Below the pieces are notes generated by a model. That model did not search any database and was not told where the DNA came from. It was given only the letters and a program-made list of their open reading frames with translations. 64,000 nt of DNA, taken from assembly GCA_051883395.1 (NCBI GenBank), contig JBJETQ010000021.1:12159-76158 (forward strand), in the 5' to 3' direction. This document shows positions 53,411 through 62,631 of this stretch, in pieces; within the stretch, counting starts at the first letter, position 1, and the number at the start of each line of letters is the position of its first letter. A program made the position numbers and the translations under genes. This DNA is from HGM11368 sp051883395 (GTDB taxonomy: Bacteria; Bacillota; Clostridia; Christensenellales; UBA3700).

Positions 53411-55483
53411 ATGCAAAGGTTTAAATTAAATTCTGCGCCGACGAAACAAAAGAATATGATTGTTCAGGAAGATATAAGAATATCTGTTCTCAGCGAAAAT
53501 ATTATCAGGGTGGAAAGGTCAAAAGGCGGCAATTTTGCAGATTTGCGCTCCCAAGTTGTCATGAACAGAGACTTCTGTGATACGCAGTTTGAGTGCAGGA
53601 CGGAACAAGATTCTATCGTCATCACAACGTCCGCACATGTTTTTGTTGTGGACAAGCGGACTCTTAAAGTTACGGCTGACGGCGTTGTAGCCAAAAGCGG
53701 CGGAAGAAAGAACTTAAAGGGTACCGTGCGTACTCTCGATTGCAAGAGCGGAGCCGTCAGATTGGGCAACGGCATATTTTCCAGGACAGGCGTAACATTG
53801 CTGGACGACAGCAAGTCGTTGCTTTTGACCCAAGACGGCGGTATCAAAGCAAGGGCCAACGGTTCAAAAGACCTGTACGTTTTTGCTTTTGGCAACGATT
53901 TTTACGGCGGGTTGCGAGAGTTTTTCAATTTGACAGGTTATCCGCCTGTCATGCCAAAATACGTGTTTGGCAACTGGTGGTCGAGATATCATGCCTATTC
54001 TGACAAGGAATATCTTGATTTGATGAGCAGGTTTGAAGACGAAAAGATTCCTTTTAGCGTGGCAACCATTGATATGGACTGGCATCTGGTTGACGACGTT
54101 CCAAAAGACGTAGCGTATGGACATAAGATTCAGGGCAGGGGCTGGACAGGCTATACTTTCAATCAAAAACTTTTTCCTGATTACAAGGCGTTTTTTAAGG
54201 CGCTTAAAGCCAAAAATCTGCATATTACCATGAATTTGCACCCACGAGACGGCGTAAGATATTTTGAAACGCAATATGCAGATATGGCAAGGGCTAACGG
54301 AATTGATCCTGCGAGCAAAAAGGCGGTAGAGTTCGACCTGACGAATAAAAAATTTCTAACGTCTTATTTTGATATTCTGCATCATCCTTACGAACAGGAC
54401 GGCGTAGATTTTTGGTGGATAGACTGGCAACAAGGCACCAAGTCCAGGATGAAAGGGCTTGACCCGCTGTGGCTTCTCAATCATTATCACACCCTGGACA
54501 ACAATCGCAACGGTAACAGGGGCTTGATATTGTCAAGATATGCAGGAATAGGGTCGCATCGTTATCCGCTCGGCTTTTCCGGAGATACGTACGTCAGGTG
54601 GAGTGCGCTAAGATTTCAACCTTACTTTACCGCCAACGCTTCCAACGTGGGATATACTTGGTGGTCGCACGATATAGGCGGTCATATGAGTAACAAGGGA
54701 GACGGAAAATTGTATCTCAGGTGGTTACAATTCGGCGTATTTTCACCTATCAATCGACTGCACTCAACCAACACAACGATCAGCAAAGAGCCGTGGAATT
54801 ATCCCGACGTATATCAGAGTGCTATCTGGTTTTTACAGCTAAGACAACGTCTGATACCTTATCTATATACCGCCTGCGTCGATACCGCAACGCAGGGCAT
54901 GCCGCTCGTGCAGCCACTATATTACAAATACGATACTCCGCAGGCATATAGCAAAAAGTATCGCAATCAATATCTTTTCGGCAGCGAAATGCTTGTATGC
55001 CCCGTTACAGACAAGGGAGATAAGCAGGGTACTGTAAAACATAAAGTATGGCTTCCCGACGGCATGTGGACGGACTTTTTTACAGGCAAAAGGTATATTG
55101 GAGACAGAGAATACGTTATTACCTGTCCGATTGATTATTTGCCGGTATTTGTCAAAGAAGGCGGAATTGTGCCAATGTTGCACGACGGTACGACCAACGA
55201 CATGTCGTACAAAAATATTGATTTGCAGGTATGTGTCGGCAATAATCACTATGTAATGTATGACGAAGACGGCAGCTTAATCGTTGACCAACGTCTTACC
55301 GACGATGGTTGTACAATCACACTTACATCGAGCGGAAATATCGACGTACAAAGTGTCAACGTACGACTCATTGGCGTCAAGACTGCGGACATATCTTGCG
55401 ACGGCGGTTTGTTCCACTCCGACGGCATAACCGTAGACCACTTGCCTAAGACTATCCTAATAAAAAATATCGTCAGACTATAA
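53411..55483 (+). CDS. Glycoside hydrolase family 31, alpha-glucosidase-like
   Basis: A 690-residue GH31 enzyme. The N-terminal beta domain (residues ~1-170) is followed by the TIM barrel. Asp338 in FWWIDWQQG is the probable nucleophile; the acid/base Asp392 is in LGFSGDTYVRW. WSHDIGGH and a C-terminal beta domain complete the family layout. No signal peptide, so it acts on imported sugars. GH31 includes alpha-glucosidase, alpha-xylosidase and sulfoquinovosidase; the IDMDWH and WWIDWQQG motifs favour alpha-glucosidase-type enzymes of gut Clostridia, but the substrate is not settled. Confidence 0.92.
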   Translation: MQRFKLNSAPTKQKNMIVQEDIRISVLSENIIRVERSKGGNFADLRSQVVMNRDFCDTQFECRTEQDSIVITTSAHVFVVDKRTLKVTADGVVAKSGGRKNLKGTVRTLDCKSGAVRLGNGIFSRTGVTLLDDSKSLLLTQDGGIKARANGSKDLYVFAFGNDFYGGLREFFNLTGYPPVMPKYVFGNWWSRYHAYSDKEYLDLMSRFEDEKIPFSVATIDMDWHLVDDVPKDVAYGHKIQGRGWTGYTFNQKLFPDYKAFFKALKAKNLHITMNLHPRDGVRYFETQYADMARANGIDPASKKAVEFDLTNKKFLTSYFDILHHPYEQDGVDFWWIDWQQGTKSRMKGLDPLWLLNHYHTLDNNRNGNRGLILSRYAGIGSHRYPLGFSGDTYVRWSALRFQPYFTANASNVGYTWWSHDIGGHMSNKGDGKLYLRWLQFGVFSPINRLHSTNTTISKEPWNYPDVYQSAIWFLQLRQRLIPYLYTACVDTATQGMPLVQPLYYKYDTPQAYSKKYRNQYLFGSEMLVCPVTDKGDKQGTVKHKVWLPDGMWTDFFTGKRYIGDREYVITCPIDYLPVFVKEGGIVPMLHDGTTNDMSYKNIDLQVCVGNNHYVMYDEDGSLIVDQRLTDDGCTITLTSSGNIDVQSVNVRLIGVKTADISCDGGLFHSDGITVDHLPKTILIKNIVRL

Positions 55484-55496
55484 CAAAAACACAACA

Positions 55497-55534
55497 AAAT
55501 ATCCACATTGACGTATCAATGTGGATATTTTTAT
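55497..55534. terminator. Bidirectional terminator between the GH31 and alcohol dehydrogenase genes
   Basis: Perfect 10-bp stem atccacattg/caatgtggat (55501-55510 with 55517-55526), six-base loop, T-rich on one side, A-rich on the other. Confidence 0.88.
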
Positions 55535-55552
55535 TTTCAAAATCGTGCGATA

Positions 55553-56776
55553 TCAGAAATCTACTTCGGTGTCGTAGTAGCAGCACTTGAGCAGTTCTTC
55601 CATCTCTCTTTGGGAAGGACGACGTGGGTTAGAGCCTGTGCAAGCGTCGCCTATTGCGTTCTTTGCAATTTCAGGGAGTCTTTCAAGGAAGACGCTCTCA
55701 GGTACAAAGCCTTGCTCGCAAGGGTAGCTGTCAGCACCGTAGTTTTTGATACAATGTGGAATGTTAAGGTCGTCGTTCATCTTGCGGAGATATGCGATAA
55801 GAGCCTTAACTTTTTCGCTATCGCTTGCACTCTTTTTGCAAATGCCCATATAGTCGGCAATTACGCCGTAACGCTTTCTTGCGACAAGATTCTTTGCATT
55901 GAAGGCGATAACCTTAGGCAGATACATTGCGTTTGCAGCGCCGTGGATAATGTGTGCGCCGTAGTCCGCAAAAGCCGCACCTGTCTTGTGAGCCATTGAG
56001 TGAACGATACCCAAAAGCGCATTGGAGAAGGACATGCCGGCAAGGCATTGTGCATTGTGCATTCTGTCTCTTGCAGCCATATCTCCGTTGTAGGAATCAA
56101 CGAGATCGTTTTGAATCATCTCGATTGCGTGAATGGCAAGTGGGTCGGTGTAATCGCTGTTTGCCGTGGAAACGTATGCTTCAACAGCGTGTGTCATTGC
56201 GTCCATACCGGTATGAGCGACAAGTTTTTTAGGCATTGTCTCTGCAAGCTCAGGGTCTACGATCGCAACGTCCGGGGTAATCTCAAAGTCTGCGATTGGA
56301 TACTTGATGCCTTTGGCATAATCGGTGATAATGGAGAATGCCGTAACTTCGGTTGCCGTTCCTGATGTGGAAGAAATTGCGCAGAAGTGAGCCTTCTTTC
56401 TGAGTTCAGGAATACCGAAAATTTTGCACATGTCTTCAAAAGTGCAATCAGGATATTCGTACTTTATCCACATTGCCTTAGCCGCATCGATAGGGGAACC
56501 GCCGCCGATAGCTACTATCCAGTCCGGTCCGAAATCAAGCATTGCCTGTGCGCCCTTCATAACGGTTTCAACCGAAGGGTCTGGTTCGATACCTTCAAAA
56601 AGCGCAACCTCCATACCTGCTTCTTTAAGATAAGCAATAGCTCTGTCAAGGAAGCCGAACTTCTTCATAGAACCACCGCCTACGCATACCATTGCCTTTG
56701 TGCCCTTAAAAGATTTAAGAGCTTCCAACGCACCTTTACCGTGATATATATCTCTCGGTAACGTAAATCTTGCCAT
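55553..56776 (-). CDS. Iron-containing alcohol dehydrogenase
   Basis: A 407-residue group III dehydrogenase. NAD-binding GGGSPIDAAKAMW; metal ligands in the D...H...H...H set, seen as DAMTHAVEAY and LGIVHSMAHKTGAAFADYGAHIIHGAANA. Related to butanol and 1,3-propanediol dehydrogenases; the carbonyl substrate is not readable. It is a single gene with a strong aggagg ribosome site. Possible role in ethanol or propanediol formation alongside AdhE and glycerol use. Confidence 0.94.
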   Translation of the reverse strand: MARFTLPRDIYHGKGALEALKSFKGTKAMVCVGGGSMKKFGFLDRAIAYLKEAGMEVALFEGIEPDPSVETVMKGAQAMLDFGPDWIVAIGGGSPIDAAKAMWIKYEYPDCTFEDMCKIFGIPELRKKAHFCAISSTSGTATEVTAFSIITDYAKGIKYPIADFEITPDVAIVDPELAETMPKKLVAHTGMDAMTHAVEAYVSTANSDYTDPLAIHAIEMIQNDLVDSYNGDMAARDRMHNAQCLAGMSFSNALLGIVHSMAHKTGAAFADYGAHIIHGAANAMYLPKVIAFNAKNLVARKRYGVIADYMGICKKSASDSEKVKALIAYLRKMNDDLNIPHCIKNYGADSYPCEQGFVPESVFLERLPEIAKNAIGDACTGSNPRRPSQREMEELLKCCYYDTEVDF

Positions 56777-56838
56777 AAATAAATCCTCCTGTTTGTTGTC
56801 TTAATAAATCGCAGTGCAAAAATTACCCTACTGCTACC

Positions 56839-56898
56839 ATTATAACATCTTTTTTAGTTATTGCAATAGTTGCAGAGCAAATTAGTTAAAATTTTAAC
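56839..56898 (-). promoter_or_regulatory. Promoter and upstream palindrome of the alcohol dehydrogenase gene
   Basis: Minus strand TTGCAA (56866-56861), 16 bases, TATAAT (56844-56839). A perfect 14-base palindrome GTTAAAATTTTAAC lies upstream at 56885-56898; its core resembles a Rex box but the outer bases do not fit and its position is that of an activator. Confidence 0.5.
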
Positions 56899-57001
56899 GT
56901 ATAAATGCAGCAGCATCGGAAAGATGAAAATTTTAATAAAACATATGGCTATAAGTTATACTAAACAGCATATAAAATTACGGGATAAAGTTGTATTTTC
57001 C

Positions 57002-57041
57002 AAAAAAAGATTCGGTTGAACCTTTTCATGATTCAACCGAG
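57002..57041 (-). terminator. Terminator after the recombinase gene
   Basis: Stem tcggttgaa/ttcaaccga (57012-57020 with 57032-57040); on the minus strand it is followed by a run of T. The stretch 56899-57175 has no gene seen otherwise and is the likely edge of the accessory region. Confidence 0.7.
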
Positions 57042-57175
57042 TCCCATTTGGCGCCACAAGTGGTATCTCAGTTGAATATCGATTTTTTGGTAAGTACTTA
57101 TTACATAGTAATAAGTAAAAATTGCTGCTCAAAGAATAGAGAAAGAAAAAGTGTACATTTTCAACGCTATAAAAT

Positions 57176-58702
57176 TCATATAAACAACATAATATCAAGT
57201 GCGATGAGAATATCATCTTGTGCGGGAACTCGGTTTTCGGTAAACTTAAACGTACTAAACGATTCTTCATAATGAGTAGAGTAAAAAGAAAAGACCTGAT
57301 GATCAATGTCGTCAGGTCTCTTTTTGTCTGTGAAGTTGTAATAGATTTCCATCTTATCGTCATAAAGGATGATTTGTTTAATAAGTAGTCGTATCATTTG
57401 CCGAGGTTCTTTTTTCAATGCCATCTTCACATATCGAATGATATCGCTTCTTGTGATTTGACTACGTTCCTTAGACTTTTCAATAGCAATTTTAGATTCG
57501 ATAGTGTCCAATTTCTTTTCAAGCTCTTCCATTCTAAATTTAGTAGAATTAGTTCTGATACCTTCTGCAATCGCATCAAGAAGATTATCTATGGATTTTT
57601 GGACTTGTTGTTTTTCTTTTATTAGCAAGTTAAGTGTAGATTGGTCAGAAAACTGTCTTTTAATAGCTTCCAACAACTTATCGGCCACGTTTGCAATCAA
57701 GTCAGGATTATTAAGCGCCTTAAGAGTAGTATCTACCACTACTTTTTCAAGGACTTCTTTCCTAATAACGGATTTGTTGCAAGCTCTTCTTATTTTTCTA
57801 TTAGAGCATTTGTAATAACGTTTAATTACGCCAGCCTTAGTCGTTCCCGACTCGGATGCGATTGAGTTGCCGCAATAACCGCATATTAGTTTTCCTTTCA
57901 ATAGGTATACGGCTTCAGAGTCGTGTTTACCGTAGTGCATTTCTTCTAGCTTATTTCGCACGACGGAAAAAATGTTGTCAGGCACTATTCTAGGATAAAT
58001 GTTCGTAAAGACTTCATCACCGTGCCTATATATTCCCGCATATTTCTCATTTTTCAATAGATTATATACGGTATTTCTTGCAAAAGGTTTGCCACGGTTT
58101 AGAATTCCACGCTCATTTAATTCAGCCATAATATCTTTTACATATACGTTATTTGCATACTGTTCAAAGATATAACGTACGACGGCGGCTTGGTCTTCAT
58201 CAACAATCAATTTCTTGTTAATTACTTTATAGCCAAAGAGGATAGAACCACCTGTAAAATTTCCTTTTTTACGGCTTTCATTCATACCACGTTTGACTTT
58301 TTGCGATAGTTCCATTGAAAAGTACTGGTTCATACCTTCCAAAAGAGATTCGAGAATTATACCCTCCGGCGTTTCGGGAATATTTTCCATAGCGGAGACA
58401 AGTTTGATGCCGTGTTCTTTTAAAGTGTGTTTATGGATAGTGGCTTCATATTTATCTCTTGAAAATCTATCGAGTTTATAGACGAGCACATAATCCCATG
58501 CTTGCTTTGAGCTATCTCTCATCATTTGTTGAAACGCATCACGTAAATCGTTAGTGCCGGTCATCGCCCTATCTATATATGTATCGACGATTAAAATATC
58601 GTTTTCCTCCGCATATTTGTGGCAAACCGACAATTGACCTTCGATAGACTGTTCTGTTTGACGCTCGGAAGAGTATCTGGCATATATTACTGCTGTTTTC
58701 AT
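57176..58702 (-). CDS. Large serine recombinase (site-specific integrase)
   Basis: A 508-residue recombinase. N-terminal resolvase domain with catalytic Ser11 in YARYSSERQ, YIDRAMTGTNDLRDAFQQM and YKLDRFSRD. A recombinase domain follows (GYKVINKKLIVDEDQAAVVRYIFEQY), then a zinc-ribbon-type domain (CGYCGNSIASES...YYKCSNRKIRRACNKSV) and a coiled-coil (about 390-430). The ATG at 58702 has a ggagg ribosome site; the further upstream TTG is less likely. Such enzymes integrate and excise ICEs and prophages. No partner attachment site could be identified. Confidence 0.93.
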   Translation of the reverse strand: MKTAVIYARYSSERQTEQSIEGQLSVCHKYAEENDILIVDTYIDRAMTGTNDLRDAFQQMMRDSSKQAWDYVLVYKLDRFSRDKYEATIHKHTLKEHGIKLVSAMENIPETPEGIILESLLEGMNQYFSMELSQKVKRGMNESRKKGNFTGGSILFGYKVINKKLIVDEDQAAVVRYIFEQYANNVYVKDIMAELNERGILNRGKPFARNTVYNLLKNEKYAGIYRHGDEVFTNIYPRIVPDNIFSVVRNKLEEMHYGKHDSEAVYLLKGKLICGYCGNSIASESGTTKAGVIKRYYKCSNRKIRRACNKSVIRKEVLEKVVVDTTLKALNNPDLIANVADKLLEAIKRQFSDQSTLNLLIKEKQQVQKSIDNLLDAIAEGIRTNSTKFRMEELEKKLDTIESKIAIEKSKERSQITRSDIIRYVKMALKKEPRQMIRLLIKQIILYDDKMEIYYNFTDKKRPDDIDHQVFSFYSTHYEESFSTFKFTENRVPAQDDILIALDIMLFI

Positions 58703-59179
58703 ATTATTTTCCTCCAAATATTTTTTATCAGTTTACTGATAGATCTTTGAAAATGTTAGAAAGTTTATCCATAGAGTTTTGAAGTTTTGATATAGGCTTT
58801 CCAAACCTAATCTAAAAACAAACAAAACTTTTCTCTTTTTTATTATCCCTTTCTGCGGAGCAGTGCAATCACAAAGCCAAAAGCATTTTGTAAAGTTGGT
58901 ATTACGATAATTGTTCTATGGTACGAAAAAAATTGTATTAGATAAATTAGTTTGTTGGTTTGAACAATTATTTTCGGAACTTTATAAAATGCTGCTTTGT
59001 GATAAAACGGAAACAAAGAAAGGAAAAAGGGAAAACATGTTTTTGGGGATATGTTTTGGTTTTCTTTTGTTTTTGTAAAGAAAAGTAGTGATATTATTTG
59101 TTAAAAAGTATATGTATAGTTTCTACAAAAACCTTTTGATTTTTGATATATTTGGGTCGAAGAAAAATTAGGAGAAGTT
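58703..59179. other. Gene-free AT-rich interval in the accessory region
   Basis: Between divergent recombinase and the small acidic ORF. Very AT-rich with no ORF, RNA gene or clear repeat. It should hold divergent promoters for the recombinase and the LexA-like operon; none could be called with confidence. Confidence 0.5.
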
Positions 59180-59359
59180 ATGATTAAAATTGATTTAGAA
59201 AAAAACGAATCAGGCTTGCAAGTTTATATAAACGGCGTGCCAAACGTAGATGAAATTGAACAAGCAGAAAAAGAATTATTTATAAATTCAATGGTCTTGT
59301 CTGTAATGGAATTGTATAAAAAGAAGCGAAGTAAAAAAGAAAAAACTAATCCGTCTTAA
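59180..59359 (+). CDS. Small ORF of 59 residues
   Basis: ATG at 59180 with a good aggaga ribosome site. The product opens with an amphipathic strand-like region (MIKIDLEKNESGLQVYINGV), then a helix (EIEQAEKELFINSMVLSVMELY) and a basic tail (KKKRSKKEK). Unknown family. Directly upstream of the LexA-like gene on the same strand. Confidence 0.6.
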   Translation: MIKIDLEKNESGLQVYINGVPNVDEIEQAEKELFINSMVLSVMELYKKKRSKKEKTNPS

Positions 59360-59439
59360 ATCCTTGACTAATTGATAGATATAGCATATAATCATCGTAA
59401 ACAGAATAAATATTCTTTTTACGACAAAGGAAACAAAAA

Positions 59440-60051
59440 ATGAGAACAAAAAATCTGGATAAAATGAAGGAGATAGTTGAGTATATCAACAAACAATATT
59501 TTGAATATAATCTTATTCCAACAGTTCAAGAGATTGCTAAGGCAGTAAAGATGGTTCCGTCTAACGTGCAGAATTATTTATACGAAATGCAAGAGCGAGG
59601 AATGATTACTATGGATGGCGGATGGCGAGGACTAAAAACCAACTTAATAGTTAAAGATTGCAACATAAAATCAAAGGCACCAATACTTGGAAAAATTGCA
59701 TGTGGAGAACCTTTGTTTGCAGAAGAAAATATCGATGGCTATATAACTATTTCAGCCGAATTATTAGGTCAAGGTAAATTCTTTGCTTTATGGGCTAATG
59801 GAGACAGTATGATAAAAGCGGGAATAAAAGAAGGAGATTTAGTTTTAGTAAGGCAACAAAACTATGCAGAAGAAGGGCAAATAGTTGTAGCGTTATGCGA
59901 CGGAGAAAATGCCACGTTAAAGAGATATTATACCGATAAAAAAAATAAGAGATTTAGGCTTCATCCGGAAAATGATAATATGCAAGATATGTATTATAAG
60001 GATGTTGAAATACAAGGGGTTGCCGTAAAAGTATTAAGTAACTTAGTGTAA
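59440..60051 (+). CDS. LexA-like repressor (S24 peptidase family)
   Basis: A 203-residue protein. N-terminal winged helix-turn-helix (IPTVQEIAKAVKMVPSNVQNYLYEMQERGMI), then a self-cleavage domain: scissile bond probably C88-G89 in IACGEP, catalytic Ser123 in NGDSMIKAG and Lys161 in ATLKRYY. Most LexA proteins have Ala-Gly at the cleavage site; Cys-Gly is seen in UmuD-like proteins. As it lies in an apparent mobile region, it is more likely the element's own damage-responsive repressor than the host LexA, but the host gene is not in the window. Confidence 0.9.
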   Translation: MRTKNLDKMKEIVEYINKQYFEYNLIPTVQEIAKAVKMVPSNVQNYLYEMQERGMITMDGGWRGLKTNLIVKDCNIKSKAPILGKIACGEPLFAEENIDGYITISAELLGQGKFFALWANGDSMIKAGIKEGDLVLVRQQNYAEEGQIVVALCDGENATLKRYYTDKKNKRFRLHPENDNMQDMYYKDVEIQGVAVKVLSNLV

Positions 60052-60191
60052 CAAAATAGCGGTTTTCCACCAAAATTTTGTTATAAATAAAGATGCATAA
60101 GATAATAGGCTGTCAATAGGGATTTCCCAACCCTATATATGCGGTTTATTAAATCCAACTCTTTATGTGTTTAGGGAAAAGGAGGTGTATT

Positions 60192-60377
60192 ATGAATAAC
60201 TCAAATTCAAAGACAACTTCATCTGTTAAAATGCGGTGTCCAAATTGTTTTAACTTTACTTATGCCCACATAAGTAGTAGAGGAACAATAATTGGAAAAT
60301 GTAGTCACTGTAAAGCAACATTTGTAAAACGTCAGTTTGAAAAAGAAACTTCAATAAAAATTGTTGCAAATAGTTAG
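60192..60377 (+). CDS. Small zinc-ribbon protein
   Basis: A 61-residue protein with CPNC (residues 16-19) and CSHC (about 38-41), a zinc ribbon, followed by a basic tail. The ATG at 60192 has an exact aaggaggtg site; the upstream in-frame extension lacks one. Function unknown; such ribbons are often in mobile-element accessory proteins. Confidence 0.7.
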   Translation: MNNSNSKTTSSVKMRCPNCFNFTYAHISSRGTIIGKCSHCKATFVKRQFEKETSIKIVANS

Positions 60378-60566
60378 CTAGAACAAACGTCTACTAAGAA
60401 ACGTTAGGTAGTGAAATGACACATAAATCCTAATCTCTGCTTATAGATAAGGTTCGTACCAAAGGTAAAGCCTCGACGAACAAAACCATTTTGGGATAGT
60501 ACGTCGAGTTTTTTATTATAGAATCGGTACTATCCTATCAAAACTCATAAGTAAGGAGAACAGAAT
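60378..60566 (+). promoter_or_regulatory. Structured leader before the 99-residue gene
   Basis: Contains competing stems: a terminator-like hairpin with ctcgacg (60472-60478) and cgtcgag (60502-60508) followed by six T, an inner caaaa/ttttg stem, and an alternative 9-bp stem ggatagtac/gtactatcc (60494-60502 with 60527-60535). An upstream gttcg/cgaac pairing would overlap the left terminator arm. It matches no riboswitch class I can recall. The ribosome site (aaggaga) follows at about 60552. Confidence 0.5.
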
Positions 60567-60866
60567 ATGGTAACGTTGAACGCTATCAGGGAAGATTTGA
60601 AAAACATTAGATATTATTATGCCCGCAAAGAACTTTTTGAAAGTGCAAAAGGTATAGTAGGATGCAGCGCAATAAAAGAAATTATTGACCGATATAATAG
60701 CATTATTTGTGAGGCGCCACCAAAATTATACGATGTATATGTTAGTTTATATATCAATAACAATACACAAGAAGCACTTTCGATTGCATGGAATTATACT
60801 CCAGAGTACATACAAATTTTGAATAAAAAACTGCTCAAGTTTTTGCAAAACAAGTTGAGTGCTTAA
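60567..60866 (+). CDS. Hypothetical protein, 99 residues
   Basis: A mostly helical protein with a YYYARKELFESAKGI helix, a central INNNTQEALSIAWNYTPEYIQILN segment and a basic C-terminal helix; the middle could be a small helix-turn-helix (TQEALSIAWNYTPEYIQIL) but this is not firm. A good ribosome site precedes it and a hairpin-rich leader lies upstream. No family recognised. Confidence 0.6.
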   Translation: MVTLNAIREDLKNIRYYYARKELFESAKGIVGCSAIKEIIDRYNSIICEAPPKLYDVYVSLYINNNTQEALSIAWNYTPEYIQILNKKLLKFLQNKLSA

Positions 60867-60955
60867 TTAGATAATTTAGGCGTGGAGCTAAGTCCACGCC
60901 GTTTCTCTTTTAGCATTAAAAGATTTAATTAGGTGCTTTAATATTTATATTATTA

Positions 60956-61735
60956 TTATTTTCTTTCCCTTAGTCTCCTAAAAAAGGTTGAACGACTTAT
61001 TTTTAAAATAAAAGAAGCCTCGTCAGCGGATATTTTTCCGTGCAAATAATTATTTGCAACCTTGTCAAAGAGTAAAGGGTCAATATTTATTTGTTTTCTA
61101 CCTTTATAAACATTTCTTTCTTTTGCCCTAGCGATTCCCTTTGTTTTATAATCTTTTTTTTGTTTATATTCATGAATATATATTTGCATCAATAATCGAT
61201 AGTAGTATGGACGAGACAAATCGTCAATTATAATATCGTTTGTGTATAAATAATCTCCAAAGCAAATTATCTCCAAAAGCTTTTTGCAGATGTTATCCGA
61301 CTTTTTAACTAAATCATACATAGCTTGTTCTTTATATTCAGTAGTATCATTACCCTCGATTGGGATAACAAAAAGCCTATCTCCAGGATATCTCGTTTTT
61401 GTTCGTATAAGCCACTCTAAACGATTTAACGATGACATTCCAGCTTCTTCCAGTAATAGCCACAAATCTTCGCGATTTTCACCCGGTGATCTTTCTGCAA
61501 TAAAAGTTGGAACGATATTTTTGCGTTCGTATACATCTTTTTTTAAACTTAAATCAAGCCCCGGTATGCCTTGAAACAAGTAATCGGGCAGCATGTCAAT
61601 TATATTATAAAACGGACGGAATATATAGTTAAAGGAACCATCTTCCCATTCTTCATATTCGATTTTTGCTATTTTGTAAACGAGCTTATAATCGTCCTCA
61701 AGGCAAATAAAACCTGATGTAGTCAATTTTCTCAT
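60956..61735 (-). CDS. Partner of HipA-like kinase: unknown domain plus resolvase-type DNA-binding tail
   Basis: A 259-residue protein. Residues 1-195 match no family I know; they are mixed helix and strand and lack the serine-recombinase catalytic motifs. Residues 197-259 are clearly the C-terminal part of a Tn3/Hin-type resolvase (GIARAKERNVYKGRK, then a helix-turn-helix ISADEASFILKISRSTFFRRLRE). The ATG is one base after the kinase stop, with its ribosome site inside the kinase end (ggagaaata), so the two are coupled. By analogy with HipB it could repress the operon or restrain the kinase, but this is inference. Confidence 0.65.
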   Translation of the reverse strand: MRKLTTSGFICLEDDYKLVYKIAKIEYEEWEDGSFNYIFRPFYNIIDMLPDYLFQGIPGLDLSLKKDVYERKNIVPTFIAERSPGENREDLWLLLEEAGMSSLNRLEWLIRTKTRYPGDRLFVIPIEGNDTTEYKEQAMYDLVKKSDNICKKLLEIICFGDYLYTNDIIIDDLSRPYYYRLLMQIYIHEYKQKKDYKTKGIARAKERNVYKGRKQINIDPLLFDKVANNYLHGKISADEASFILKISRSTFFRRLRERK

Positions 61736-61736
61736 A

Positions 61737-62594
61737 TTATTTCTCCATCAATTTATTATAGGCAGGAAGTAATATTTTTTCAAATCTTTGTTTCAGTATA
61801 TATTTGTAAAACTTTTTTCTCATATCGGATAAGAACGGGGTTTCATCAATGAGTTCATCGATTTTTTCTTGTGAGTATAGTTTACAAATCTTTACAACCG
61901 AATCGTTACATTCTTTAAACTTTAAAGAATTAATAACTTCAAAGTAAGAACTTTTCTTGCCATCCAGTTGAACTTGTGATGTTGGGAATTTGTATATTCT
62001 TTCATTTGTCAAATCTTCTGATGCCATTATTTTTTCCATCATGCTTTCATCTGTAAGCTGAGGATAAAGCGATGAACCATTATCAAAAACAGGAGCAAGA
62101 GTATACTTATTATTCTTTTTCAAAAATCCCCAATTACTTCCGTGTCTATCAAAATTTCCAATTAAAGCATCTACAACATAAATATCCCAAAACATATTTA
62201 TGGTTTCTTCTACATTAGTGAGTTTAACGTTATCTCTGAGCATTTGCATTATATCTTGATACGAATATTGATAAATTTCTTTATCTTGCTCAAGAGAACT
62301 CTCTCCAACATCGTTAAAAGGAACAAATTGATTTCCATCGATGACAAAGTTTTTACACGCAACAACTTGTTCTTTGTTATATGTTCCGAGATATGTTTCT
62401 TGGACTTCAAACCCAAGTAGCTCAAAGATATGTGAACCGATATATTCGGAAATATGATTCAGGCGTCGTTCTCCAAAATTTGTTTGTTTTTGAAATTTAA
62501 TCATATATTCGAAGCCATCGAAATTTATTGCTATTTTCTTTTCACTGCCACCAAAAAAAGTGTTTGTCACTTCGTACTTTGAAAAGTCTAACAT
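61737..62594 (-). CDS. HipA-like (CtkA-type) kinase
   Basis: A 285-residue protein with the HipA C-terminal kinase motifs: catalytic loop GNFDRHGSNWGF (Asp149, His151, Asn154), metal-binding DNG at residue 171 (APVFDNGSSLYP) and an N-terminal Lys in YMIKFQK. It lacks the N-terminal HipA module and is nearer the short CtkA-type kinases than E. coli HipA. Relatives phosphorylate proteins or tRNA synthetases and cause growth arrest. No HipB-like HTH gene precedes it; the adjacent resolvase-tailed gene is the only candidate partner. Confidence 0.8.
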   Translation of the reverse strand: MLDFSKYEVTNTFFGGSEKKIAINFDGFEYMIKFQKQTNFGERRLNHISEYIGSHIFELLGFEVQETYLGTYNKEQVVACKNFVIDGNQFVPFNDVGESSLEQDKEIYQYSYQDIMQMLRDNVKLTNVEETINMFWDIYVVDALIGNFDRHGSNWGFLKKNNKYTLAPVFDNGSSLYPQLTDESMMEKIMASEDLTNERIYKFPTSQVQLDGKKSSYFEVINSLKFKECNDSVVKICKLYSQEKIDELIDETPFLSDMRKKFYKYILKQRFEKILLPAYNKLMEK

Positions 62595-62631
62595 ATGTCC
62601 ATCTCCAAATCAATAGGGTTGTTTTTCTATT

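Noticed and set aside
56956..57363. ORF on the minus strand downstream of and overlapping the recombinase end
   Set aside because: Crosses the predicted terminator and overlaps the recombinase C-terminus in another frame; no ribosome site or family match.
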